64,000 nucleotides of DNA from an uncultured Lachnospiraceae bacterium (GTDB lineage Bacteria > Bacillota > Clostridia > Lachnospirales > Lachnospiraceae), in the NCBI GenBank assembly GCA_900316165.1, contig ONBW01000003.1:1-64000 (forward strand), given 5' to 3'. The translations under genes and the position numbers were made by a program. How positions within the stretch are numbered: position 1 is the stretch's first letter; every line of letters begins with the position of its first letter. The notes under the pieces were generated by a model. It worked only from the letters and a program-made list of their open reading frames with translations, searched no databases and was not told where the DNA came from. Positions 44,845 through 52,658 of this stretch are shown here, in pieces.

Positions 44845-45501
44845 ATGAAGTTTTTTATTGACACAGCAAACATCGATGAGATCAAAGCAGCAAATGACAT
44901 GGGAGTCATCGCCGGAGTTACGACGAACCCTTCACTCATTGCAAAAGAGGGCAGGGACTACAAAACTGTCTTGAAAGAGATCACTGGAATCGTAGATGGA
45001 GCTATCTCAGGTGAGGTAAAGGCTACGACTACCGATGCAGAGGGAATGGTGAAGGAAGGCCGTGAGATCGCAGCTATTCACCCGAACATGGTAGTAAAGA
45101 TCCCTATGACAGCTGAGGGCCTCAAGGCTATAAAGACACTCTCAAGCGAGGGAATCAAGACCAACTGCACCCTGATTTTTACAGCAAACCAGGCACTTCT
45201 GGCAGCAAGAGCAGGAGCTACATATGTATCTCCATTCCTTGGAAGACTCGATGATATATCAGAGGCAGGATTCCAGCTTATTGAAGAGATCGCTACGATT
45301 TTTGGCAATTATGACGATATAACTGCACAAATCATTTCAGCTTCAGTCAGAAGCCCGCTGCATGTGACACAGTGTGCTCTTGCAGGAGCAGACATAGCTA
45401 CAGTTCCATATAAGGTCATCATGCAGATGATCCACCATCCTCTGACAGATGAGGGAATTGTGAAATTCCAGAAAGATTATACAGCAGTATTCGGAAAGTG
45501 A
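44845..45501 (+). CDS. Transaldolase (short TalC/FSA type)
   Basis: This 218-residue transaldolase-like enzyme of the short subgroup has [29 protein letters not shown], the Schiff-base lysine in NMVVKIPMT (about Lys86), [32 protein letters not shown] and [13 protein letters not shown]. It interconverts pentose phosphate pathway sugars, so placing it after the arabinose genes lets xylulose-5-phosphate flow into glycolysis. An AGGAGG site precedes it. A fructose-6-phosphate aldolase activity cannot be excluded. Confidence 0.93.
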   Translation: MKFFIDTANIDEIKAANDMGVIAGVTTNPSLIAKEGRDYKTVLKEITGIVDGAISGEVKATTTDAEGMVKEGREIAAIHPNMVVKIPMTAEGLKAIKTLSSEGIKTNCTLIFTANQALLAARAGATYVSPFLGRLDDISEAGFQLIEEIATIFGNYDDITAQIISASVRSPLHVTQCALAGADIATVPYKVIMQMIHHPLTDEGIVKFQKDYTAVFGK

Positions 45502-45536
45502 TCTCCGGATTTATACCTGTACTACAAGCCTTTCAG

Positions 45537-45575
45537 ATGCGTCCTTCGCCAATGGCGAACGGACGCATTCTTTTT
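45537..45575 (+). terminator. Terminator of the araA operon
   Basis: ATGCGTCC pairs with GGACGCAT, with an inner TTCGCC/GGCGAA stem, followed by TCTTTTT. Confidence 0.88.
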
Positions 45576-45655
45576 CTCCTAGATTATACCAAAACGGAGT
45601 CTGCCGTTTGTAAAGAGTAAGTTAAGAGTACTTTATTTTTTGCAAAAATAAACGT

Positions 45656-46195
45656 TTAAAGCGTAAATTCCCTGATTTCGCAGTTCTTCGGCTTTGGATT
45701 CCACATCAGCTCATGCTTCTTGTGACCCAGGATGCCACAGAGGACACGCATGATTCCGCCGTGGCAGGAGATAAGCACGTTCTGATAATCCTTTTTGGAG
45801 AGATCGTCTAAGAAGGAGTGCGCTCTCTCCTTCATATGTGCTATCGACTCGACAGTAGCAGGCTCCTTAAAAACAGTAGGAAGCAGCCAAAATGACCACA
45901 TCTCAAGGCCAAGGGCTGTATACTTTTTCTTTTCGTAGCGGCCGAAATCCACCTCGATTATGCGCTCGTCAGTTATTATGTCCCTTTTGTCCCAGCCGGA
46001 AATGATGGAGGCAGTGTCTACTGCTCGCTGGAGCGGGCTTGAATAGACCGCGTCGAAGTGGATGCCCTTTACCTGCTGAGCGGCTTCGGCTGCCTGCTGC
46101 CTGCCATGGGCGTTTAAAGGCGCGTCAGTTCTGCCCTGCATCAGGTGCGCCTTGTTCAGGTCTGTTTGTCCGTGTCGTGTGATATAAATATTCAT
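45656..46195 (-). CDS. Histidine phosphatase family protein
   Basis: This 179-residue enzyme of the phosphoglycerate mutase-like superfamily has the phospho-histidine motif TRHGQTDLN at residues 6-14, YSSPLQRAVDTA and the second histidine in ISCHGGIMRVL. It is probably a phosphatase of small phosphorylated metabolites (CobC/PhoE type); the substrate is unknown. No clear ribosome site precedes the ATG. It is the only - strand gene between the araA operon and lon. Confidence 0.88.
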   Translation of the reverse strand: MNIYITRHGQTDLNKAHLMQGRTDAPLNAHGRQQAAEAAQQVKGIHFDAVYSSPLQRAVDTASIISGWDKRDIITDERIIEVDFGRYEKKKYTALGLEMWSFWLLPTVFKEPATVESIAHMKERAHSFLDDLSKKDYQNVLISCHGGIMRVLCGILGHKKHELMWNPKPKNCEIREFTL

Positions 46196-46230
46196 GGAGA
46201 CAGTTTAACACATTTTTCATATTTTTCCTA

Positions 46231-46259
46231 TTGACAGATTGAGAAACTGGTGGTATTAT
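46231..46259 (+). promoter_or_regulatory. Promoter of lon
   Basis: TTGACA, 17 bases, TATTAT with an extended TGG. A CIRCE operator begins 16 bases after the -10. Confidence 0.8.
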
Positions 46260-46274
46260 TTGTGCACAATCTAA

Positions 46275-46301
46275 TTAGCACTCGACTTTGATGGTTGCTA
46301 A
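46275..46301. promoter_or_regulatory. CIRCE element (HrcA operator) upstream of lon
   Basis: TTAGCACTC, nine bases, GGTTGCTAA. This matches the CIRCE consensus (TTAGCACTC-N9-GAGTGCTAA) with two changes in the right arm, in the first transcribed bases of lon. Confidence 0.82.
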
Positions 46302-46327
46302 TAATAATCGATGAAGGAGGAAATCGC

Positions 46328-48637
46328 ATGACAGTATTGCCATTGTACAATGTGATGCTGATCCCGGAGACGAACCTGTACCTGCAGACGCAGGCATTTA
46401 CAGCGATGACCGGGAAGGAGCCTGAGAACCAGGAAAGGCTTATCATAGCAGCAGAGAAATCTCCTAAGAAGAGAGAGGAGATTACAGAGGACGACCTCTA
46501 TCCTATTGGAGTGTCAGGTATTATCACAGAGATAAATTCCGATAACGGCTACATCGTGATCAGAACGAAGAAGAGAGCCGATATCACGGATGTTACTATT
46601 TTTGCAGACCATACGATAAATGTCACAGCCACAAGGCGTGAGGATACACCAGATGAGGAGATAAGCCCAGACGAGGAGAGAGCCCGTTTGGATAAGATGA
46701 AACAGGCGCTTGTCGGATATTTTGCCAACTCACAGTATGGGAACCTGAGCAGAGGCTACATCGCGCAGTTTAATTCTATCTCAGAGGTTGCTGCAGCTAT
46801 GAGCCCGTGGCTTTTCAACTCAGCTGAGGACAGATATAAGGTCCTTGAGGAGGATTCGAAGGTCAAGCGTCTCGAGCTCATGGAGAAGATGATCTATGAG
46901 AACATCGAGATGAGTAACATCGGCGCTGAGGCTGCAAATGCTCAGGAGGCTGATTACCAGAAGATTTACAGAGAGTCAGCCTTGAAGAAGCAGATCGACT
47001 ATCTGCAGAAGGAACTTGACGACATGCATCCTGAGAACGTCTCAGATATCAGAAAGTTCGAGATCGCTCTTAAGGACAACGGCATGAATGAGGATGCCAA
47101 GAAAGAGGCCGAGAAGGTTCTCGGACGACTTAAGCAGGAGGGTAAGAATTCTCCTGAGTACGGCATGCTCTATGATTACCTCGATTTCGTGACGACTCTT
47201 TCCTGGAAAAAGGAGGAGCCGAAGGATATAGATTTGAAACAGGCCAGAGCTGTCCTTGACGAAGACCATTTCGGTCTTAAGAAGGTCAAGGACAGGATCA
47301 TTCAGCAGATCGCTGTTATGAACCTGAAGAAGCAGCAGGCCGGTTCTATTCTTCTTTTCGTAGGTGCCCCTGGTACTGGTAAAACCTCTATCGGAAAGAG
47401 CATCGCGCGTGCACTTGGCAGGAAGTATGTCAGAGTTGCCCTTGGCGGTGTCCGTGATGAGGCTGAGATCAGAGGTCACAGACGTACATATATAGGAGCT
47501 ATGCCAGGCCGTATCATGGACGGCATCCACAAGTCGGGTGTCTCGAATCCTGTTATGGTCTTAGATGAAATCGACAAGCTCTCAGAATCCTACAACGGTG
47601 ATCCTGCATCAGCACTTCTCGAGGTCTTAGATCCTGAGCAGAACAACAGCTTCACCGATCACTATATGAATGTACCGTATGACCTGTCAGATGTACTTTT
47701 CATCTGCACAGCGAATACTCTTGATACTATTCCGGCTCCACTTCTGAACAGAATGGAGGTCATTGAGTTCCAGGGCTACACTCCTATCGAGAAGGAGCAC
47801 ATAGCAAAGGATCATCTGATCCCGAAGGCTTTTGAAAAGGCAGGAATTCCGAAGGACAAGCTTTCTATCGATGACGACGCCCTTGAGACGATTATCTCAG
47901 ACTATACGATGGAGGGTGGTGTCAGAGGCTTAAAGAAGCGTATCGATACGCTCTGCCGTATTGCCGCTGTAAAGATTGAGTCAGGAGAATCGAGCGTTAC
48001 TGTCCATAAGGATGAGCTTCGTGACTACCTCGACATGCATCCGCTACACCAGGATAAGGTCAAGGAAGAAGGCAAGCCAGGTATTATCACCGGTCTCGCC
48101 TGGACTCAGGTAGGCGGAACAATCCTTTACATCGAGTCCCTGATGACTAAAGGAACTGGAAAGCTTACTATCACCGGTCAGCTCGGTGACGTAATGAAGG
48201 AGTCGGCAACGATCGCCCTCTCACTTGTCAAGGCTATGTACCCTTCAAAAATCAAGCTTCTTGAAAAGAGCGATATCCATATTCATGTACCTGACGGCTC
48301 TACGCCAAAGGACGGACCTTCTGCAGGAATCACTCTTACAACAGCTCTTTCTTCACTGGTTACAGGCACAGCCGTTACACCGCAGGTCGCTATGACTGGT
48401 GAGGTCTCACTGAACGGTTCTGTAAATCCTATCGGCGGACTTCCAGAGAAGCTGATGGCAGCCCAGAGAGCTGGCGTAAAGCACGTCTTTATCCCTGAAG
48501 AAAATATGGACGACCTCCGCGATGTAGCCGACGAGGTCAAGAGCGCATTAGAGATCACTCCTGTAAAGCAGGTGACAGATGTTCTTAATGCCTTAAACAT
48601 CCCGGTAGAGAATCCATCACTTCAGAATAACAAGTAA
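46328..48637 (+). CDS. lon: ATP-dependent protease Lon
   Basis: Lon degrades misfolded and regulatory proteins. The 769 residues include the N-terminal substrate domain, the AAA+ module (GAPGTGKTSIGKSIARALGRKYVRVALGGVRDEAEIRGHRRTY, Walker B VMVLDEIDK) and the protease domain with catalytic Ser in PKDGPSAGITLTTAL and Lys in IGGLPEKLMAA. The start at 46328 follows AAGGAGG; the in-frame ATG at 46295 lies within the CIRCE element. The CIRCE site implies heat-shock control by HrcA. Confidence 0.96.
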   Translation: MTVLPLYNVMLIPETNLYLQTQAFTAMTGKEPENQERLIIAAEKSPKKREEITEDDLYPIGVSGIITEINSDNGYIVIRTKKRADITDVTIFADHTINVTATRREDTPDEEISPDEERARLDKMKQALVGYFANSQYGNLSRGYIAQFNSISEVAAAMSPWLFNSAEDRYKVLEEDSKVKRLELMEKMIYENIEMSNIGAEAANAQEADYQKIYRESALKKQIDYLQKELDDMHPENVSDIRKFEIALKDNGMNEDAKKEAEKVLGRLKQEGKNSPEYGMLYDYLDFVTTLSWKKEEPKDIDLKQARAVLDEDHFGLKKVKDRIIQQIAVMNLKKQQAGSILLFVGAPGTGKTSIGKSIARALGRKYVRVALGGVRDEAEIRGHRRTYIGAMPGRIMDGIHKSGVSNPVMVLDEIDKLSESYNGDPASALLEVLDPEQNNSFTDHYMNVPYDLSDVLFICTANTLDTIPAPLLNRMEVIEFQGYTPIEKEHIAKDHLIPKAFEKAGIPKDKLSIDDDALETIISDYTMEGGVRGLKKRIDTLCRIAAVKIESGESSVTVHKDELRDYLDMHPLHQDKVKEEGKPGIITGLAWTQVGGTILYIESLMTKGTGKLTITGQLGDVMKESATIALSLVKAMYPSKIKLLEKSDIHIHVPDGSTPKDGPSAGITLTTALSSLVTGTAVTPQVAMTGEVSLNGSVNPIGGLPEKLMAAQRAGVKHVFIPEENMDDLRDVADEVKSALEITPVKQVTDVLNALNIPVENPSLQNNK

Positions 48638-48760
48638 ACAGCTTGCTGCACCTGAAATCGACGGTCTTTCCCTTCTTTCTTAATCTATTTGACATAGATT
48701 TCAGGCGCGGTAAGTTTTTATAGTAACTCATTCATTTCAAACAATAGTAAAATGCCAATT

Positions 48761-48791
48761 ACAGGCGCCGCATCCGCGGCGCCTGTTTTTC
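48761..48791 (+). terminator. Strong intrinsic terminator downstream of lon
   Basis: ACAGGCGCC and GGCGCCTGT form a nine-base-pair stem followed by TTTTT. It lies 124 bases after lon; another inverted repeat, CCTGAAATC/GATTTCAGG, lies between (about 48652-48703). Confidence 0.85.
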
Positions 48792-48803
48792 GTTCTGGAG
48801 TTT

Positions 48804-49211
48804 GTTGCAACATAGCGCTGTTTAAGGAAGAAAAAATACAACGCGGAGCCGGAAGTTTATCTGTGCCCCTGGCCAGTTGCAACATGGAGGTGTTTTCAGA
48901 ATGAAAAATACAAGTGCGCTCCGCGAGTTGCAATATAAAAGGGTTTCTTATGGCAAAAATACAAATGGAGATTTTCAGTTGCACTATAGAGGACTTTTTT
49001 GCTGAGAAAATACAAGAGACCGCACATCCGTTGCAATATATCACGTATTCTTTTTTAGAAAATACAAGTCGTTGTATTTTTTGGATTTCGCTCCGTAGTA
49101 TGTTGCAACTCGAAGAAGGATTTGATATCTTTTTGTAAATTATCCGGCGTATGTTGCAACTGGTGGAAAGCGTTTGTATTTTATTTATTTCGCCCCGCAG
49201 TATGTTGCAAC
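48804..49211. repeat. Two-motif repeat array with inverted halves (GTTGCAAC / AAATACAA)
   Basis: Eight copies of GTTGCAAC or a one- to two-base variant start at 48804, 48876, 48927, 48978, 49030, 49102, 49153 and 49204: steps of 72, 51, 51, 52, 72, 51 and 51 bases. In the left five, AAATACAA follows at exactly +30 (+31 in the first). In the right three, the mirror TTGTATTT precedes at the same distance (degenerate in one). The halves meet at a palindrome of AAATACAA and TTGTATTT spaced by four bases (49060-49079). Sequences between motifs differ, so this is neither a simple tandem repeat nor CRISPR. It fills most of the 750-base gap between lon and the next gene. Confidence 0.85.
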
Positions 49212-49249
49212 TAGAAGACACCGGCAGTCTCTTTATGGAGACTTGACTC

Positions 49250-49292
49250 ATAAAATAAGAAATCCGGCACAGAAAAGATTCCAGTGCCGGAT
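49250..49292 (-). terminator. Probable terminator of the secreted Ig-like protein gene
   Basis: On the - strand, ATCCGGCAC (49284-49292) pairs with GTGCCGGAT (49262-49270), followed by TTCTTATTTTA. It lies 96 bases past the stop of the gene at 49388. Confidence 0.65.
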
Positions 49293-49387
49293 AATGAAGT
49301 GTTATTTGCTTTCGAACGTACTCTTATGGATAATAACGTTGGCTTATCCACAAAGATTTATAAATTACTTACTGTACTGAGATTTTA

Positions 49388-50572
49388 TTACTTTACTGTG
49401 ACTTTGTAAGTTCTGTAGAACTTTACGAGAGTTTTTGACTCCGGAAAATTATTAACAGCTTGTTTGACAGTACTCTGCCATATCGGTGTATTAAAATTTT
49501 TTGTATGAGATAATTTTTTTGTTATTGTTATGTCGAGTTCTGCGGAATCCTTTATCTTTGTCAAATCCCTGTATTCTTTTATCAGATATGGGTCACCAAT
49601 TACAGGCATCATTTCATAATAACATACAGTTATATAAGCGGTTCCCTTCTTTAGACCTGTTACCTTACCTGTTTTTTTATCTATAGAAACAACGTCGCTA
49701 CCAGACTTTACATTATCAAAGTTATAGCCTTTATTCTGCACCTGATAAGCCTTTTCAGTACCTGGGGTGTTGTGCATAAATCCCGTATGTGTTGGGTCCC
49801 AAGTAAGATAAGTCTGTTTATTCTTTTTAGCTTTATTGAATTCTTCCGGAGTGTAGGCCCTCCATTTCTGAATTATTCCGCAACTACCGCCATACCAATC
49901 GGAGCTTGGCATGTTTGATGGCTTGTTTGTTATAGTATCACCAACATTTATAGTCTTATCCTTGAGCTTGTCAGCACCATAATACAAACTGTATTTCAAA
50001 TAACCCTTTTTATAAAGCTGGTTCATCTCCTTTATGGTAAGCATCATTGGAACGCTTTCAAGATAATGACCTACCCCGGTTTGTGCGCCATCAAAGCCAA
50101 AGTTTTGGAACGCTGTCCCGATACCATATAAATCCTCTGTTGTTCCATACTTACATACATAGGACATATCCCCAAGAAGAATATCATAATCTATAAGCTT
50201 ACTGTACTGGTTCTTAGACCTATATGCTTTAAGTTTCTTTAAAAGGTTTTTACCATAAGACCCAGATAAATATTTGCCAGTTACCTGCAGTTCATAAGGT
50301 GTACCCTTTACCTTTTTATAATATGACGCAGGCATACCACTATTCAGGAACCAACCGCCCTTCTTTTTAGACAGATTCTTGAACTTAAAAGACTTTGCGC
50401 TATCAAAATAGTACGAGTCTCTCTGGTCCGTCTTGTTCGCTAATCCAGTTTTGATTGAAGGGTACACGAAGTTCTGCATATCCTCGTTTCCTACATATAC
50501 CGTGCCCTGCAGCATAAATGCTGTTGCGAGTACCGCTGCAAGTACCGCTGTCCATCTCTTTTTGTTTCTCAT
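49388..50572 (-). CDS. Secreted protein of unknown function with an Ig-like (BIG2) segment
   Basis: This 394-residue exported protein has a signal peptide (about 1-22, KKRWTAVLAAVLATAFMLQG). The long middle part is Tyr/Lys-rich and not recognised (YGIGTAFQNFGFDGAQTGVGHYLESVPMML, MPSSDWYGGSCGIIQKWRAYTPEEF). A BIG2-like strand pair lies near 290-320 (VVSIDKKTGKVTGLKKGTAYITV). AGAGGTG precedes the ATG. The gene is AT-richer than the flanking core genes, suggesting acquisition. A signal peptidase gene lies upstream on the same strand. Confidence 0.75.
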   Translation of the reverse strand: MRNKKRWTAVLAAVLATAFMLQGTVYVGNEDMQNFVYPSIKTGLANKTDQRDSYYFDSAKSFKFKNLSKKKGGWFLNSGMPASYYKKVKGTPYELQVTGKYLSGSYGKNLLKKLKAYRSKNQYSKLIDYDILLGDMSYVCKYGTTEDLYGIGTAFQNFGFDGAQTGVGHYLESVPMMLTIKEMNQLYKKGYLKYSLYYGADKLKDKTINVGDTITNKPSNMPSSDWYGGSCGIIQKWRAYTPEEFNKAKKNKQTYLTWDPTHTGFMHNTPGTEKAYQVQNKGYNFDNVKSGSDVVSIDKKTGKVTGLKKGTAYITVCYYEMMPVIGDPYLIKEYRDLTKIKDSAELDITITKKLSHTKNFNTPIWQSTVKQAVNNFPESKTLVKFYRTYKVTVK

Positions 50573-50766
50573 TAAATAACACCTCTATATATTCTTGTAT
50601 CTGTACGCCCGAGATTTTGCGGATAAATAGACAAGGCTGTCTGCCAGTTTTGATTTTGGATATTTCCTTTTTCTGTTACCGAGTTCATAGAATAAACCGG
50701 AAAATCCGTTTATGATAATATCATACGCCATGGCATTTATCAACAAAAAGTGGCATTTGAGAAATG

Positions 50767-51300
50767 CTATCTACCAGCGAATAAATCGTGCGTAGGTACG
50801 ATAAAAAGTATCTTTCCTTTGATATGGCTGTATGGGATGTAAGGATCCTTCCAGGCACGGGAGTCATATGAGATTTCCCTGTTATCACCCATCACAAATA
50901 CACTACCAGCCGGTACTTTAAACTCCTGATAGCAGATTGTCTCTGTATCTGAAGAAGGCAGATAGTTCTCCTTCAGCCTCTTTCCATTCCGATATACATA
51001 TCCATCCTGAAATGAAATTGTATCTCCAGGCGTTCCGATAACCCGTTTGCCACCAGTTTCACCATGATAGGTAAAAACAATCAGGTCTCCATGTTTTGGA
51101 GCACTGTGTTTATATGCATACTTGTACATAACGCCGTAATCGCCAACCATAATGGTCGGTTCCATACTTCCCGAAGTGCTTCTCATTAGCTTGAAATTTA
51201 TGCTGAAAATCAACATTACTGTTGCAAAGGCAGCAACGAAGGCAATAAGCTTTGCATAGAATTTTTTATCATCATCTTTTGTTGGCTGAGGCTTAGTCAT
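50767..51300 (-). CDS. sipS: Signal peptidase I
   Basis: This 177-residue membrane serine protease removes signal peptides. It has one N-terminal membrane helix (about 17-36), the catalytic Ser45 in SGSMEPT, Lys85 in GKRVIGTPGD and the C-terminal MGDNREISYDSR. There is no ribosome site upstream; instead an extended -10 lies six bases before the ATG, so the mRNA should begin at or next to the start codon. It sits among secreted proteins of unknown function in an AT-rich island, which raises the possibility of a dedicated processing enzyme. Confidence 0.9.
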   Translation of the reverse strand: MTKPQPTKDDDKKFYAKLIAFVAAFATVMLIFSINFKLMRSTSGSMEPTIMVGDYGVMYKYAYKHSAPKHGDLIVFTYHGETGGKRVIGTPGDTISFQDGYVYRNGKRLKENYLPSSDTETICYQEFKVPAGSVFVMGDNREISYDSRAWKDPYIPYSHIKGKILFIVPTHDLFAGR

Positions 51301-51306
51301 GGCTCT

Positions 51307-51315
51307 ATTATAGCA
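51307..51315 (-). promoter_or_regulatory. Extended -10 promoter of the signal peptidase gene
   Basis: On the - strand TGCTATAAT ends six bases before the ATG, predicting a leaderless transcript. No -35 is evident. Confidence 0.55.
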
Positions 51316-51319
51316 GATA

Positions 51320-51348
51320 TTGAAAAATAAATGGAGACAATATAGAAT
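51320..51348 (+). promoter_or_regulatory. Promoter of the small secreted protein gene
   Basis: TTGAAA, 17 bases, TAGAAT, divergent from and almost abutting the signal peptidase promoter. Confidence 0.6.
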
Positions 51349-51402
51349 AGAGATAGTTTAGACTTGAAACGTTTATTTTTCAAAGAGAAAACGAGGACAA
51401 TA

Positions 51403-52023
51403 ATGTTTAAAAAGAAATTATTCAGTATCTTGATTTCATTAGCAATTGCAATATCTGCTGTAATAGTAAATCCCGCTGTATCGGCTTTAGCATCGATACA
51501 TAAAAATCCGTATCCATTTTTTAAAGTTCCAGAGATTCATAGCTATGACGTGATTTTTACAGGAGTATCGGGAACTCAGTACAAGGCAAATTCAGATGAT
51601 GAGATTCCATATAGTGAGTTCAGTGAATGGGGAATTTATTCCACAACTACGGGACCATCTATCGCTATTACGGGGGCTCCGAATGCGTCACACATTTATG
51701 CTGTTGCTTCATCAAAGAAGCTGACCAATGTGCGCGGGCAGATGTATAGAGACATAAAAGGAGCAACTAAATTTTCAAATAACACAATGATAAAGTATAA
51801 AACAGGGATGAATTTTTCTGATCAGAAGATATATGAGTACATAGAAAATGATTCAAAGTCATTTGTAAATGGAACATGGAAACCAAAGTATATCTATGTC
51901 GAGATATATTCAGGAAAAACCACTGACAAAATCTATTTTGATGAAACGGGCATACACAAGAAGGTCATTTATTCTAAGAGCCTTTCACAACCTGTAGATA
52001 TAGCAGTTTTTAAAATCAAATAA
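51403..52023 (+). CDS. Small secreted protein of unknown function
   Basis: This 206-residue exported protein has a clear signal peptide (MFKKKLFSILISLAIAISAVIVNPAVSALA, cut after about residue 30). The mature part is rich in Ser, Thr, Tyr and Lys and predicted mostly beta (YDVIFTGVSGTQYKANSDDE, HIYAVASSKKLTNVRGQMYRDI, KYIYVEIYSGKTTDKIYF). I recognise no family. The start follows GAGGA; the open frame from 51364 begins with TTG in the leader. AT-rich like its two - strand neighbours. Confidence 0.72.
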   Translation: MFKKKLFSILISLAIAISAVIVNPAVSALASIHKNPYPFFKVPEIHSYDVIFTGVSGTQYKANSDDEIPYSEFSEWGIYSTTTGPSIAITGAPNASHIYAVASSKKLTNVRGQMYRDIKGATKFSNNTMIKYKTGMNFSDQKIYEYIENDSKSFVNGTWKPKYIYVEIYSGKTTDKIYFDETGIHKKVIYSKSLSQPVDIAVFKIK

Positions 52024-52069
52024 TTTTTTCAAATCCTATGTGTCCAACAATCTTCCTGCGAAAAAACAG

Positions 52070-52098
52070 TTGAGTTAAAACGCAAATTAAACTATAAT
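52070..52098 (+). promoter_or_regulatory. Promoter of the cyclophilin-tex operon
   Basis: TTGAGT, 17 bases, TATAAT, 37 bases before the cyclophilin ATG. Confidence 0.7.
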
Positions 52099-52135
52099 TA
52101 AATGACCTATGAAATTTTAACAGGAGGAAAGACAG

Positions 52136-52657
52136 ATGGCACAGAACCCAGTTGTTACAATAACTATGGAGGATGGGAGCGTGATGAAGGCAGAGCTCTA
52201 TCCTGAGATAGCACCGAATACGGTGAATAATTTTATCAGCCTGATAAAGAAGGGCTTCTATGACGGACTCGGATTTCACAGAGTAATAAACGGGTTCATG
52301 CTTCAGGGCGGAGATCCGGATGGAAACGGAACCGGCGGCCCGGGATATTCTATAAAGGGAGAATTCTCCTCAAACGGATTTAAGAATGATTTAAAGCATA
52401 CAGCAGGAGTGCTTTCTATGGCACGCACGATGATGCCGGATTCAGCAGGAAGCCAGTTCTTCATCATGCATAAGGACGCACCGCATCTCGACGGTGAGTA
52501 TGCAGCCTTTGGAAAAATTACTGAGGGAATGGACGTGGTAAATAAGATTGCCGAGGTCGAGACAGACTGGTCAGACTGTCCGGTAGAGCCACAGATCATG
52601 AAGACAGTAACAGTAGAGACCTTCGGAGAAGAGTATCCGGAGCCGGAGAAAGCCTGA
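52136..52657 (+). CDS. Peptidyl-prolyl cis-trans isomerase, cyclophilin type
   Basis: This 173-residue cyclophilin speeds proline isomerisation in protein folding. Motifs: PNTVNNFISLIKKGFYDGLGFHRVINGFMLQGGDPDGNGTGGPGY, LSMARTMMPDSAGSQFFIM and APHLDGEYAAFGKITEGMDVV. It has no signal peptide, so it is cytosolic. AGGAGG lies before the ATG. The next gene starts one base after its stop. Confidence 0.95.
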   Translation: MAQNPVVTITMEDGSVMKAELYPEIAPNTVNNFISLIKKGFYDGLGFHRVINGFMLQGGDPDGNGTGGPGYSIKGEFSSNGFKNDLKHTAGVLSMARTMMPDSAGSQFFIMHKDAPHLDGEYAAFGKITEGMDVVNKIAEVETDWSDCPVEPQIMKTVTVETFGEEYPEPEKA

Positions 52658-52658
52658 T

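Noticed and set aside
48652..48703. Terminator immediately after lon
   Set aside because: CCTGAAATC/GATTTCAGG pairs well, but the loop is long and no T-tract follows closely. The stronger terminator at 48761 is preferred.
48804..49211. CRISPR array
   Set aside because: The repeated parts are only 8-10 bases, two different motifs alternate, orientation flips in the middle, and no cas genes are present.
48718..49251. 177-codon - strand open frame across the repeat array
   Set aside because: It has no ribosome site, and its repeating Cys-Asn-Ile and Leu-Gln-Leu patterns follow directly from translating the 51-base repeat (17 codons). It changes character where the array inverts. Treated as a by-product of the repeat.
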